Of a stretch of DNA of 64,000 nucleotides, positions 51,201 to 59,125 are shown in pieces. The notes beneath the pieces were generated by a model. It saw only the letters and a list, made by a program, of their open reading frames with translations, ran no database searches and was not told the origin of the DNA. How positions within the stretch are numbered: the stretch's first letter is position 1; every line of letters begins with the position of its first letter. The translations under genes were made by a program, and so were the position numbers. Source of the stretch: RHLJ01 sp963974345 (GTDB lineage Bacteria > Bacteroidota > Rhodothermia > Balneolales > Balneolaceae); assembly GCA_963974345.1 (NCBI GenBank), contig CAXBBW010000005.1, forward strand, positions 161,112-225,111, written 5' to 3'.

Positions 51201-53198
51201 TTAACTAGCTGCGTCAACCATATGAGTTGTAGTAATACCAAAGTGTTCATAAAGTTCTTCAGCAGGACCAGATTCTCCAAAAGTATCCAGACCTATTGCT
51301 TTCCCTTCCGTTCCAATATAACGTTCCCACCCAAAAGTAGAGCCCGCTTCAATTGAAACACGATTAGTTACTGATTTTGGAAGTACACTTTCTTTGTATT
51401 CTGCAGATTGCTTTTCAAATAAATCCCAGCTAGGCATACTTACTACTCTAGCATCAACACCTTTTTCTTTTAGTTCCACTTTAGCGTTAACAGCAAGATG
51501 GAGCTCTGATCCTGTTCCAATAAGAATTGTATCTGGAGTTTCCTTTTCAGAATCTGAAAAAATGTATGCACCTTTCGAAACTAAAGAAGCCGCATTTTTT
51601 TCTGATCTTTTATAAGTCGGCATTCCTTGTCTAGTAAGTACTAATACCGTAGGACTACTCGTATTCTCTATAGCTGTTTTCCAGGCGTAAGCAACTTCAT
51701 TCGCATCTCCCGGTCGAAGAACTGAAACATTAGGAATTGCACGAATACTTGCTAAATGCTCAACAGGTTGGTGAGTTGGTCCATCTTCACCTAATCCAAT
51801 ACTATCGTGTGTCATTACAAAAATTGATGGGATTTTCATTAATGCTGCTAATCGTAAAGCTGGTCGCAGATAATCCGTAAAAACAAAAAAAGTAGCCCCA
51901 AAAGGAACTACGCCACCATGTAATGCCATCCCATTTACAGCTGCTGCCATTCCAAATTCACGCACGCCATAATGAATCGTTCTTCCTGCAGGTGTAATTG
52001 CACTATATTCGCCTTCACCATCTATATCTGTTTTTGTACTTGGAGCGAGGTCAGCTGAACCTCCAAATAAGCTCGGGACTGCACCTTTTATTGCATTAAT
52101 TACTTTTCCAGAAGATGCACGAGTTGCTGGTCCATTTTCAGTTATTTCAAACTCTGGAAGAGCCGCTTCTAATTCTTCTGTAGAAATATCTCTACTTATC
52201 CATTTTGTGAATGATTTAGATTCCTCACTAAAAGCATTGGAGTATTCTTCAAAATTATTATTCCACTCCAACTCTTCTAATGCTCCTTTTTTCACTTCAT
52301 TTCTAAACACTTCTAAAGCTTCGTCAGCAATATAGAAACTTTTCTCTGGATCCATTCCATATACTTCTTTAGTACGTTTAATCTCATCATCACCAAGAGG
52401 TGAACCATGTGATGATTCTTTACCTTCTTTATTTGGAGACCCAAACCCAATTTTTGTTTTACAAACAACTAAAGAGGGTTTATCCTTAATAGATTGAGCT
52501 TCTTCAATAGCCGTAGCTATTTGACTATGATTATGACCATCAATCTCAATTACATGCCATCCATAAGCCTCAAATCTTTTATTTACATTTTCAGTAAATG
52601 CGAGTTCTGTTGATCCTTCGATAGAAATCATATTCGAATCGTAGAGATATATCAATTTCCCTAATTTCATATGTCCTGCCATTGAAGCGGCTTCATGAGA
52701 TACACCTTCCATCAAATCTCCATCACTTACAATAGCATATGTATAGTGATCAACAATTTCATGCCCTTCTTTATTAAATGTACCTGCAAGATGACTTTCC
52801 GCCATTGCCATTCCAACTCCTGTAGCAAAACCTTGACCCAAAGGACCAGTAGTAGTTTCTACGCCTGGTGTCATACCATATTCTGGATGTCCAGGAGTTT
52901 TACTTTTGATTTGACGAAAGTTTTTTAAATCATCCATCGAAACATCATAACCTGTAAGATGCAAGAGGCTGTAAATCAACATTGAACCGTGACCTGCAGA
53001 AAGAATAAAACGATCTCGATCAACCCAATTTGGATTTTTAGGATTATGTTTTAAATATTTAGTCCATAGAACATAAGCTACATCAGCCATTCCCATAGGC
53101 ATTCCTGGGTGACCTGAATTAGCTTTTTGAACACCATCCATTGACAAGGTTCTAATTGTATTAGCACAAAGTTGATCGAGCGTTTGGTTAGGCATCAT
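51201..53198 (-). CDS. tkt: Transketolase
   Basis: ThDP enzyme of the pentose phosphate pathway, 665 residues. N-terminal ThDP domain: RTLSMDGVQKANSGHPGMPMG, LSAGHGSMLIYSLLHL, GPLGQGFATGVGMA, SDGDLMEGVSHEAAS. Middle domain: GVREFGMAAAVNGMALHGG, FTDYLRPALRLAALM, DSIGLGEDGPTHQPVEHLA. C-terminal domain: SIEAGSTFGWERYIG. The start is the ATG at 53198, with a second ATG at 53195; a TTG at 53201 is ignored. It exchanges two-carbon units between sugar phosphates in the cytoplasm. Confidence 0.97.
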   Translation of the reverse strand: MMPNQTLDQLCANTIRTLSMDGVQKANSGHPGMPMGMADVAYVLWTKYLKHNPKNPNWVDRDRFILSAGHGSMLIYSLLHLTGYDVSMDDLKNFRQIKSKTPGHPEYGMTPGVETTTGPLGQGFATGVGMAMAESHLAGTFNKEGHEIVDHYTYAIVSDGDLMEGVSHEAASMAGHMKLGKLIYLYDSNMISIEGSTELAFTENVNKRFEAYGWHVIEIDGHNHSQIATAIEEAQSIKDKPSLVVCKTKIGFGSPNKEGKESSHGSPLGDDEIKRTKEVYGMDPEKSFYIADEALEVFRNEVKKGALEELEWNNNFEEYSNAFSEESKSFTKWISRDISTEELEAALPEFEITENGPATRASSGKVINAIKGAVPSLFGGSADLAPSTKTDIDGEGEYSAITPAGRTIHYGVREFGMAAAVNGMALHGGVVPFGATFFVFTDYLRPALRLAALMKIPSIFVMTHDSIGLGEDGPTHQPVEHLASIRAIPNVSVLRPGDANEVAYAWKTAIENTSSPTVLVLTRQGMPTYKRSEKNAASLVSKGAYIFSDSEKETPDTILIGTGSELHLAVNAKVELKEKGVDARVVSMPSWDLFEKQSAEYKESVLPKSVTNRVSIEAGSTFGWERYIGTEGKAIGLDTFGESGPAEELYEHFGITTTHMVDAAS

Positions 53199-53293
53199 CA
53201 AATACTTATTGAAGTTATTTTTTTAGTGACTTAAATATAGAAAATTATTTTGAGCAAAATATCTCCTTTTTATTAGGAGAATATTGCGCATAA

Positions 53294-53324
53294 AAAAACC
53301 TTCCTAACAATAAGAAAGGTTTTT
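53294..53324 (-). terminator. Terminator of the TPR protein gene
   Basis: Stem AAAAACCTT (53294-53302) with AAGGTTTTT (53316-53324), T-runs on both strands. It lies 27 bases beyond the TPR gene stop and about 95 bases upstream of tkt. Confidence 0.65.
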
Positions 53325-53350
53325 ATAGAATAGATCTTAAAAACTCAATT

Positions 53351-54370
53351 TTAAGGATTTGCGCTTTCACACTTCAATTCAAACTCCATTTTGTGTTCTG
53401 AAGGCGCTCTAAATGAGCCATAAGAAGCACTCTTTAAAGCTGAACAAGCATTTCCTTTATCATCTTTAGCCTGATACGCAATTCCTAGTTCAAAATAGAT
53501 TTTAGCTTTATCAGTGTTACCACCTTTCTCAAAACTTAGAGCTTGGTTTGCATATCTAATTGCATTATCTCTATTACCTAGCTTGTTTGATGCTTCCGCT
53601 AATCGGTAATATGAATCTGATGATTCTGAATTATATTCTAATGACAGCTTCAAAGTTTCGAGAGCAGTTGTATTTTGACCTTGCTCAATTGATTTAGATC
53701 CTCTAAATAAAAGCTCTGCATGAGCTGAACCCGTTGCTTGTCTTACTACTGCAGCATCATTTACAGTTTCACCAACGGTAATAGCTTGATTAAACCAATT
53801 TATTATGCCATCTAAATCTTCTGGATCTGTTTTCTTATGTACTAACCCTTTCTGGTAGTAGGCTTTTGCATAATTTGAATTCGTTTGAATTGCATTATTC
53901 AAAGCTGCATCAGCCCCTGCAAAATCTTCTCTTTTGAACAACATAGTTGCTTTCTGATAATACAATTGAGCGAGCACCCCTCTGGAACGTGATTGGACTT
54001 CTGTATCACCTGAGGTTGCTCCCACTTCTCTAGATTCGTCAAATTCAGCAATAGCGGCGTCAAGGTTTACAACTGTTGGGCTACCTTGAAAAGACTTATA
54101 AGCAGCAGCAGCTTTAGCGAAATATAATTTTGGTATAGCTTTTTCAGAACGGTCTTTAATATCCTGTCCTTCTGTTCCTAAACTAGTAGCAATTGAAATT
54201 GCTTCTTGATATTTAGAAATAGCCGTTACATACTCGTCTGACTGTGCAAGTCCTTGAGCTTCATTATATGCATTGATTGCATCTGTTATTGATTGTTGTG
54301 CGTTTACAGCAACAGAAGTCATCGCAATTACAAATAGTAAAAATATTCTCTTTAAATCCTTCATAGTCAT
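53351..54370 (-). CDS. Exported tetratricopeptide-repeat protein
   Basis: A 339-residue protein with signal peptide (KRIFLLFVIAMTSVAVNAQ) and at least five TPR-like helix pairs, for example DEYVTAISKYQEAISIATSLG, AGADAALNNAIQTNSNYAKAYYQKGLVH, NTTALETLKLSLEYNSESSDSYYRLAEAS and NRDNAIRYANQALSFEKGG (only short stretches quoted here reflect the repeat spacing). TPRs mediate protein contacts; no enzymatic motif is seen. The first ATG is at 54370, a second at 54364; the TTG at 54403 is ignored. Periplasmic location expected. Confidence 0.82.
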   Translation of the reverse strand: MTMKDLKRIFLLFVIAMTSVAVNAQQSITDAINAYNEAQGLAQSDEYVTAISKYQEAISIATSLGTEGQDIKDRSEKAIPKLYFAKAAAAYKSFQGSPTVVNLDAAIAEFDESREVGATSGDTEVQSRSRGVLAQLYYQKATMLFKREDFAGADAALNNAIQTNSNYAKAYYQKGLVHKKTDPEDLDGIINWFNQAITVGETVNDAAVVRQATGSAHAELLFRGSKSIEQGQNTTALETLKLSLEYNSESSDSYYRLAEASNKLGNRDNAIRYANQALSFEKGGNTDKAKIYFELGIAYQAKDDKGNACSALKSASYGSFRAPSEHKMEFELKCESANP

Positions 54371-54500
54371 TATTTTTTTAGTTCGATTAGAGCAAGTGAC
54401 CAATTTAATAAAAAATGGTCTTTTAATTAAAACCTTTAACTCATTAAATTTTAAAATTATTGTTTTCTAGTCAGTTTATGCGATCTAGTGTTTATTTCTA

Positions 54501-55211
54501 TCAAAAATGAAAATTAGGCTTAGGCTCATGCACCTTATAAAATTCACAAATATGTTTTACTCCTTCCTCACAACTATCGGTAACTATAAAAAGATCAGTA
54601 TCCTTCTCTGATATAGTTCCCCATTCTTTCATTGTTCCATTAATCCAATCAGTGAGACCTTTCCAGTATTCCGATCCAAATAAGACAATGGGTATTTTTG
54701 AAATCTTTTTAGTTTGAATTAGAGTTAAACTTTCAAATAATTCATCTAATGTACCAAAGCCACCTGGAAAAACTACCAAAGCTTGAGAGTATTTTACGAA
54801 CATTACCTTTCGCACAAAGAAATAATTAAAATTGATTTTGTATTTAGGATCTACATACGCATTAATTCCTTGTTCGTGAGGTAATTCAATACCAACACCT
54901 ACTGATTTCCCATTACTTTCTTTAGCTCCTTTATTGGCTGCTTCCATAATTCCTGGACCGCCACCTGATATCACCCCAAAACCTTTTTTGGTTAATTGTG
55001 ATGCGAATTCATCCGCTAGTTTATAATATTTATGATCCGGCTTAGTTCTTGCAGAACCAAAAATGGTAACGCAGGGGCCAATTTTAAACAATTTATCATA
55101 ACCCTCTACAAACTCTCCCATAATCTTAAATACACTCCAAAGGTCACTGGAAGAGCCTTCTCTATAATTTTCTGGAATCGCACGATTACTATTATTTAGA
55201 TCTTTATCCAT
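54501..55211 (-). CDS. LOG-family Rossmann-fold protein (TIGR00730 type)
   Basis: A 236-residue LOG-family protein, with VTIFGSARTKPDH, SGGGPGIMEAANKGA (GGGPGIME at 83-90) and VVFPGGFGTLDELFE (PGGFGT at 149-154). These are the nucleotide-binding and catalytic motifs of LONELY GUY-type phosphoribohydrolases acting on purine nucleotides. The bacterial role is probably nucleotide salvage or hydrolysis of modified AMP. It follows the DUF5683 gene by 8 bases or so on the same strand and could be part of the parAB transcript. Confidence 0.88.
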   Translation of the reverse strand: MDKDLNNSNRAIPENYREGSSSDLWSVFKIMGEFVEGYDKLFKIGPCVTIFGSARTKPDHKYYKLADEFASQLTKKGFGVISGGGPGIMEAANKGAKESNGKSVGVGIELPHEQGINAYVDPKYKINFNYFFVRKVMFVKYSQALVVFPGGFGTLDELFESLTLIQTKKISKIPIVLFGSEYWKGLTDWINGTMKEWGTISEKDTDLFIVTDSCEEGVKHICEFYKVHEPKPNFHF

Positions 55212-55219
55212 ATCTATAT

Positions 55220-55834
55220 TTATTTTTTACTAATGAAAGAAAATGATACCGATACTGATGGAATTGCCCCAAAAGCGGGGATAGCTATCAAATCTGGCTT
55301 AACATAGGTATTCATTGATAGATCATCCGAAACATCAAATGATCTTAAATGAGCAAATACATACGCATCAATTACATTTAGCGCATACGCTAATCCAACC
55401 GTTACATAAATAAAATCTCTTCGATTCCTTAAGAAGTTTCTGTTAGACTTCAAACTACTTGTGTTTGCTCCTATTAAATAACTTGGAGTTGTACCAAACT
55501 TTAAATCAGTATTCACATCGAATGAGTTATAATATGCTGCTCTATAATCATGATATTGCTTTGTTAAATACACACTATAATAAGTCAAACCTCCTAACAA
55601 TCCATAAACCAATGGTACTTTCCATGCTTGTTTATTTGTTACTTGTCCCCACCCAGGAAGAATTAAAGACCGCCTAAGTACTGCTTTAGGATTCGGAAAC
55701 TCTTGTTGTTCTGCCTCAGCTTTTATCGAAATTGAAGAAGGAAGAAAAGTAGGTTGTAGAGAAAATTCTTGTGCTTGAACTTGGCACAAAATTAAGAATA
55801 CTATTAAAAGAAATAATGACTTAAATAGAGTCAA
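55220..55834 (-). CDS. DUF5683 domain protein, exported
   Basis: A 204-residue protein with signal peptide (FLLIVFLILCQVQAQ). The body has the DUF5683 landmark VLRRSLILPGWGQVTNKQAWKVPLVYG, a membrane-like segment (LLGGLTYYSVYL), TKQYHDYRAAYYN, and FRRDFIYVTVGLAYALNVIDAYVFAHL-like residues. I start it at the TTG at 55834, which begins right at the signal peptide and overlaps parB by 14 bases. The ATG at 55894 would add 20 residues and overlap parB by 74. Function unknown; the family is often found beside parB in Bacteroidota. Confidence 0.78.
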   Translation of the reverse strand: MTLFKSLFLLIVFLILCQVQAQEFSLQPTFLPSSISIKAEAEQQEFPNPKAVLRRSLILPGWGQVTNKQAWKVPLVYGLLGGLTYYSVYLTKQYHDYRAAYYNSFDVNTDLKFGTTPSYLIGANTSSLKSNRNFLRNRRDFIYVTVGLAYALNVIDAYVFAHLRSFDVSDDLSMNTYVKPDLIAIPAFGAIPSVSVSFSFISKK

Positions 55835-56753
55835 AAATGGAAAGTATTCGTTCAAGGTCTTCTTCTGAGTAATATTCGATCTTAATTTCTCCACCTTTCG
55901 CTTTTGGTTTGATATTTACTTTTGTGCTAAAAGTACGTCTTAAGCGAGTAGAAATTTCATCGTAAAAAGGATTCTTTGGCTCTGGTTTTGAAGATTTCTT
56001 CTTTGAAGAATCTATATCGAGGTTTCTTACAGCATCTTCGACTTGACGAACCGACCAACCTAATTTAATGATCTTATTTAGTAGTTTTTTTTGAACTTCG
56101 TGATCCTCTATCGTAATTAAAGCCCGTGCATGACCGGTTGAAATTAAATTAGATATCAATGATGCTTGAATGAAATCTGGGAGATTTAATAAGCGCAACA
56201 TATTGGTAACCGTTGTACGATTTTTTCCAACACGATTTGCAACTTCAGCTTGGGTATAATCAAACTCTTCTAAAAGCCTTTTATACCCCATTGCTACTTC
56301 CAATGGATTCAGTTCTTCACGCTGGATATTTTCGATTAAAGCAAAAGCCATACTTTGCTCATCATCAGCTTCGCGGATATAAGCTGGTATTTCGTCCATA
56401 CCAGCTAATTTTGAAGCTCTAAGCCTTCTCTCACCACTAATAAGCTCGAATCTCTTTTCGCCAATATATCGAACGGTAATAGGTTGAATAAGACCGTGCT
56501 TTTTTAAAGAATCAGCTAGTTCTTCTAGTCGTTCTTCATCAAATTCTTTTCTGGGTTGATTCGGATTTGCTCGAATATGATCAACTGGAACATTTAGAAT
56601 AATATTAACACGCTCTTCCGGTACAACAATATTCTTTTCTACTCCTACCGGCTTAGAGGATGAAGATTCACCTTTTTTTGCTTTTTCTTCATCAGATTCA
56701 TATTCAGGAAAAAATGCTCCTAATCCTCTACCAAGTACTTTTTTACTAGCCAT
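55821..56753 (-). CDS. parB: Chromosome partitioning protein ParB
   Basis: A 310-residue CTPase/DNA-binding protein. N-terminus GRGLGAFFPEYE, then the ParB/Srx domain with VDHIRANPNQPRKEFDEERL and ELISGERRLRASKLAG (CTP-binding and spreading motif GERRxRA), then the helix-turn-helix YTQAEVANRVGKNRTTVTNMLRLL, and a C-terminal dimerisation region. It loads at parS and helps chromosome segregation with ParA. It is 7 bases downstream of parA, with a clear GGAG ribosome-binding site. No parS site (GTTTCACGTGAAAC-like) was noticed in the window. Confidence 0.95.
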   Translation of the reverse strand: MASKKVLGRGLGAFFPEYESDEEKAKKGESSSSKPVGVEKNIVVPEERVNIILNVPVDHIRANPNQPRKEFDEERLEELADSLKKHGLIQPITVRYIGEKRFELISGERRLRASKLAGMDEIPAYIREADDEQSMAFALIENIQREELNPLEVAMGYKRLLEEFDYTQAEVANRVGKNRTTVTNMLRLLNLPDFIQASLISNLISTGHARALITIEDHEVQKKLLNKIIKLGWSVRQVEDAVRNLDIDSSKKKSSKPEPKNPFYDEISTRLRRTFSTKVNIKPKAKGGEIKIEYYSEEDLERILSIFDSI

Positions 56754-56760
56754 AATCTCC

Positions 56761-57558
56761 TCAGTTAGAAAGTATTGGACTATTCTTGAACATTTTTCTG
56801 TTTTTCTTGATTATCTCTCGAGCTAATGACAGATAGTTCTTAGATCCAACACTTGTTGAATCATAAAGTAAAGCAGGTTTACCAAAACTTGGGGCTTCAG
56901 CTAATCTTACATTTCGAGAAATAACCGATTTAAAAACCCTGTCATCAAAATACCGCTTAACTTCCTCTGCAACTTGATTAGAAAGACGTGTACGGGTGTC
57001 ATACATTGTAAGTAGTACCCCTTCAATATCTAACTCTGGGTTAAGATGCTGCCGAACAATTTTTATGGTATTTAAAAGCTGCCCAAGACCTTCAAGAGCA
57101 AAATATTCACACTGAACAGGAATTACGATAGAATCTGAAGCCGTAAGTGCATTTATTGTAAGCAAACCTAGAGATGGAGGGCAATCAATAATCACAAAAT
57201 CATAACGTTCACGGAGATCAGATATAGCTTTTTTAAGAATTCGTTCTCGTTCTTCTCTATCAATCATTTCAATTTCAGCACCAACAAGATTGATATGAGC
57301 GGGTACTAAATCCAAAAAATCGAGCTCAGTCTGTCGAATAGATTCATTTACATCTGCACTACCAATCATTACTTCGTAAATGGAATTTGTTACCGTTTTC
57401 GAATCAATCCCTAATCCACTTGTAGTATTACTTTGGGGATCGATATCAATAACAATGGTTGGGTGCTCAATGGCTGCAAGACTAGCCGCAAGATTAATTG
57501 CCGTGGTTGTTTTTCCTACACCACCTTTCTGGTTGGCAATTGCTATAACTTTACCCAT
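56761..57558 (-). CDS. parA: Chromosome partitioning ATPase ParA
   Basis: A 265-residue ParA/Soj-type ATPase with the deviant Walker A KGGVGKTT (11-18), the Walker A' IDIDPQSNTTSGLG, and Walker B DFVIIDCPPSLGLLT. The start is the ATG at 57558. It acts with ParB to move replicated origins apart. First gene of the parA-parB-DUF5683 unit, possibly also including the LOG gene. A DnaA-box-like sequence lies 104 bases upstream. Confidence 0.96.
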   Translation of the reverse strand: MGKVIAIANQKGGVGKTTTAINLAASLAAIEHPTIVIDIDPQSNTTSGLGIDSKTVTNSIYEVMIGSADVNESIRQTELDFLDLVPAHINLVGAEIEMIDREERERILKKAISDLRERYDFVIIDCPPSLGLLTINALTASDSIVIPVQCEYFALEGLGQLLNTIKIVRQHLNPELDIEGVLLTMYDTRTRLSNQVAEEVKRYFDDRVFKSVISRNVRLAEAPSFGKPALLYDSTSVGSKNYLSLAREIIKKNRKMFKNSPILSN

Positions 57559-57661
57559 CAAATATTTCCTGCTTTATGGAATGAACGATTCTTATCTAAA
57601 TTTTAATATAAAGCGAGCCTTTCTCCGTTACAAAAAAACTTATTAACACATTTACCAGAAG

Positions 57662-57670
57662 TTATCCACA
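57662..57670 (+). promoter_or_regulatory. DnaA-box-like sequence TTATCCACA
   Basis: TTATCCACA matches the consensus DnaA box TTATnCACA exactly. It lies in the gap between parA and the anti-sigma gene. A single weaker neighbour (TTATTAACA around 57640) is present. No cluster of boxes and no dnaA gene, so this is not evidence of an origin by itself. Confidence 0.4.
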
Positions 57671-57675
57671 TAAAA

Positions 57676-57697
57676 AAGGCAACCTATTGGTTGCCTT
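57676..57697 (-). terminator. Terminator of the ECF sigma / anti-sigma operon
   Basis: Perfect nine-pair stem AAGGCAACC (57676-57684) with GGTTGCCTT (57689-57697), loop TATT, followed on the minus strand by a T-run. It lies 5 bases beyond the anti-sigma-like gene. Confidence 0.85.
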
Positions 57698-57701
57698 GAA
57701 T

Positions 57702-58262
57702 TTATCGAGATGAACTTGTTAACACAATCTTACGAGTTGAAGGAGCAAATCCTGTTTCAGAATTTATGAGCTTGAGTTTCGAATAACTTTGATCAACTTC
57801 TAACTGGAGTGTCTGGGAATTATCAGACTGAATCGATGTTCCTGCGAAGTGAAGATTATTGCTTCTATCAACCCAAGGTTTTATCGTTTTTGTTATTCCA
57901 GTAGTTTCTATCGTATCTGTTTGTGTATAAGCTTGTCCGTTTGAAAAATAAATTGTTGTTGAAATTATTAAAATTGCTATTGCTGCTGCAGCTACCGACC
58001 TAGACATAAAAGAAGTCCATCGGTTTGAACGTTTTAATTGTTCTCGCCGCGCCTTTATGGCATCGCTTGCAATCTTTGTTGCAAGATCAGGTGGTGGTTC
58101 CCAAATTGGTAACTTCCCAAGTTTCTGATACGTTTTCCTTAAACTTTCGACTTCAATCAAAAGATTTTCATCGTTCATCATTTCTCGTTCAAATTCGATC
58201 TCCTCAGAGGGGTCCATTTCCCTCATCAGATATCGAATAGAAAAATCATCATTTTTTTGCAT
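57702..58262 (-). CDS. Single-pass membrane anti-sigma-like protein
   Basis: A 186-residue protein. A cytoplasmic N-terminal helical region (DFSIRYLMREMDPSEEIEFEREM) resembles anti-sigma N-domains, then PPPDLATKIASDAIKARREQL, one membrane helix (SVAAAAIAILIISTTIYF), and a periplasmic C-terminal domain of about 80 residues. No zinc site. It overlaps the ECF sigma gene by 14 bases, the usual sigma/anti-sigma arrangement. Role inferred from context and topology. Confidence 0.75.
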   Translation of the reverse strand: MQKNDDFSIRYLMREMDPSEEIEFEREMMNDENLLIEVESLRKTYQKLGKLPIWEPPPDLATKIASDAIKARREQLKRSNRWTSFMSRSVAAAAIAILIISTTIYFSNGQAYTQTDTIETTGITKTIKPWVDRSNNLHFAGTSIQSDNSQTLQLEVDQSYSKLKLINSETGFAPSTRKIVLTSSSR

Positions 58263-58893
58263 GCTTTAACTCTAATTGTCTTTCTTCTTCAAAATACTTT
58301 CGAAGGTTAATTAACGCATATCTCATACGGCCTAGTGCCGTGTTGATAGATACGTTAGTCAATTCTGCGATTTCTTTAAAGGGCATTTCGTAATAATGCC
58401 TCAAAAGTACAACTGATCTTTGTTCCTCAGGTAATTTCGAAATATGACTCATTAGACTAGACTTCATTTCTTTGTCAACCATTTGGTCATCAGCATCAAC
58501 AATGCTTTCGTCTTCGAGTCGATCAAAATAATCCATTTTGGAATCTTCATCGGTGTACCACGAGTTAACGTCGCTAAATCGTTTTTGTTTTCTAATATGA
58601 TCAATTGTTGCATTATGAGCAATTCGCATTACCCAAGCTATCCATTTACCTTGTTCATTGTAGGTGTCGTCCATTTTGGTAACAACCTTTGTAAATGTTT
58701 CCTGAAAAATATCGTTAGCAGTTTCAGGATTTTGAATCATACTATATATATACGAATAGATTTTAGACTGGTGACGATTCATAAGCTCATTAAAAGCAGA
58801 TTCATCAGCTTTACGTCTGAATAATTTTACAAGTTCTCTATCCTTTAATGAAGAATAATTTTTTTTCCCAGTATGTCTTTTCAATAGTTCCAT
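58249..58893 (-). CDS. ECF RNA polymerase sigma factor (RpoE-like)
   Basis: A 214-residue sigma factor. Region 2: MNRHQSKIYSYIYSMIQNPETANDIFQETF, then GKWIAWVMRIAHNATIDHIRKQKRF. Region 4: PEEQRSVVLLRHYYEMPFKEIAELTNVSINTALGRMRYALINLRKYFEE (landmarks given in part). An acidic linker (YTDEDSKMDYFDRLEDESIVDADDQ) separates them. The ATG at 58893 has a strong AGGGG ribosome-binding site 7 bases upstream; a GTG at 58902 is inside that site and less likely. Co-transcribed with the overlapping anti-sigma-like gene. Confidence 0.9.
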   Translation of the reverse strand: MELLKRHTGKKNYSSLKDRELVKLFRRKADESAFNELMNRHQSKIYSYIYSMIQNPETANDIFQETFTKVVTKMDDTYNEQGKWIAWVMRIAHNATIDHIRKQKRFSDVNSWYTDEDSKMDYFDRLEDESIVDADDQMVDKEMKSSLMSHISKLPEEQRSVVLLRHYYEMPFKEIAELTNVSINTALGRMRYALINLRKYFEEERQLELKHAKK

Positions 58894-59125
58894 AATATTC
58901 ACCCCTATTTGGGTTAGGCTCTTTGTTTAAGATAACAGAATCAGGAAATCAATAAATCCGACTAAACAATCTTTAACAAAGAGCAGTTTTATCAAAATTC
59001 TTTGCTTTAGTAGTTAATACGAAAAACAAGTCCTTTTGGCTTGGGTCTATGTTACAATGTGATGCTCAAGCTCCATATCACATGATGATGTGAGGCTTCA
59101 CATTAGTATTACACTTAACGACGAG

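Noticed and set aside
57640..57670. Possible replication origin at the DnaA-box-like sequences
   Set aside because: Only one consensus box, no dnaA, no AT-rich unwinding region with clustered boxes.
59058..59093. CRP-like TGTGA/TCACA pair and TCACAT-GATG-ATGTGA palindrome upstream of the second ECF sigma region
   Set aside because: Spacing does not fit CRP, and the short palindrome has no T-run or gene relation; likely chance.
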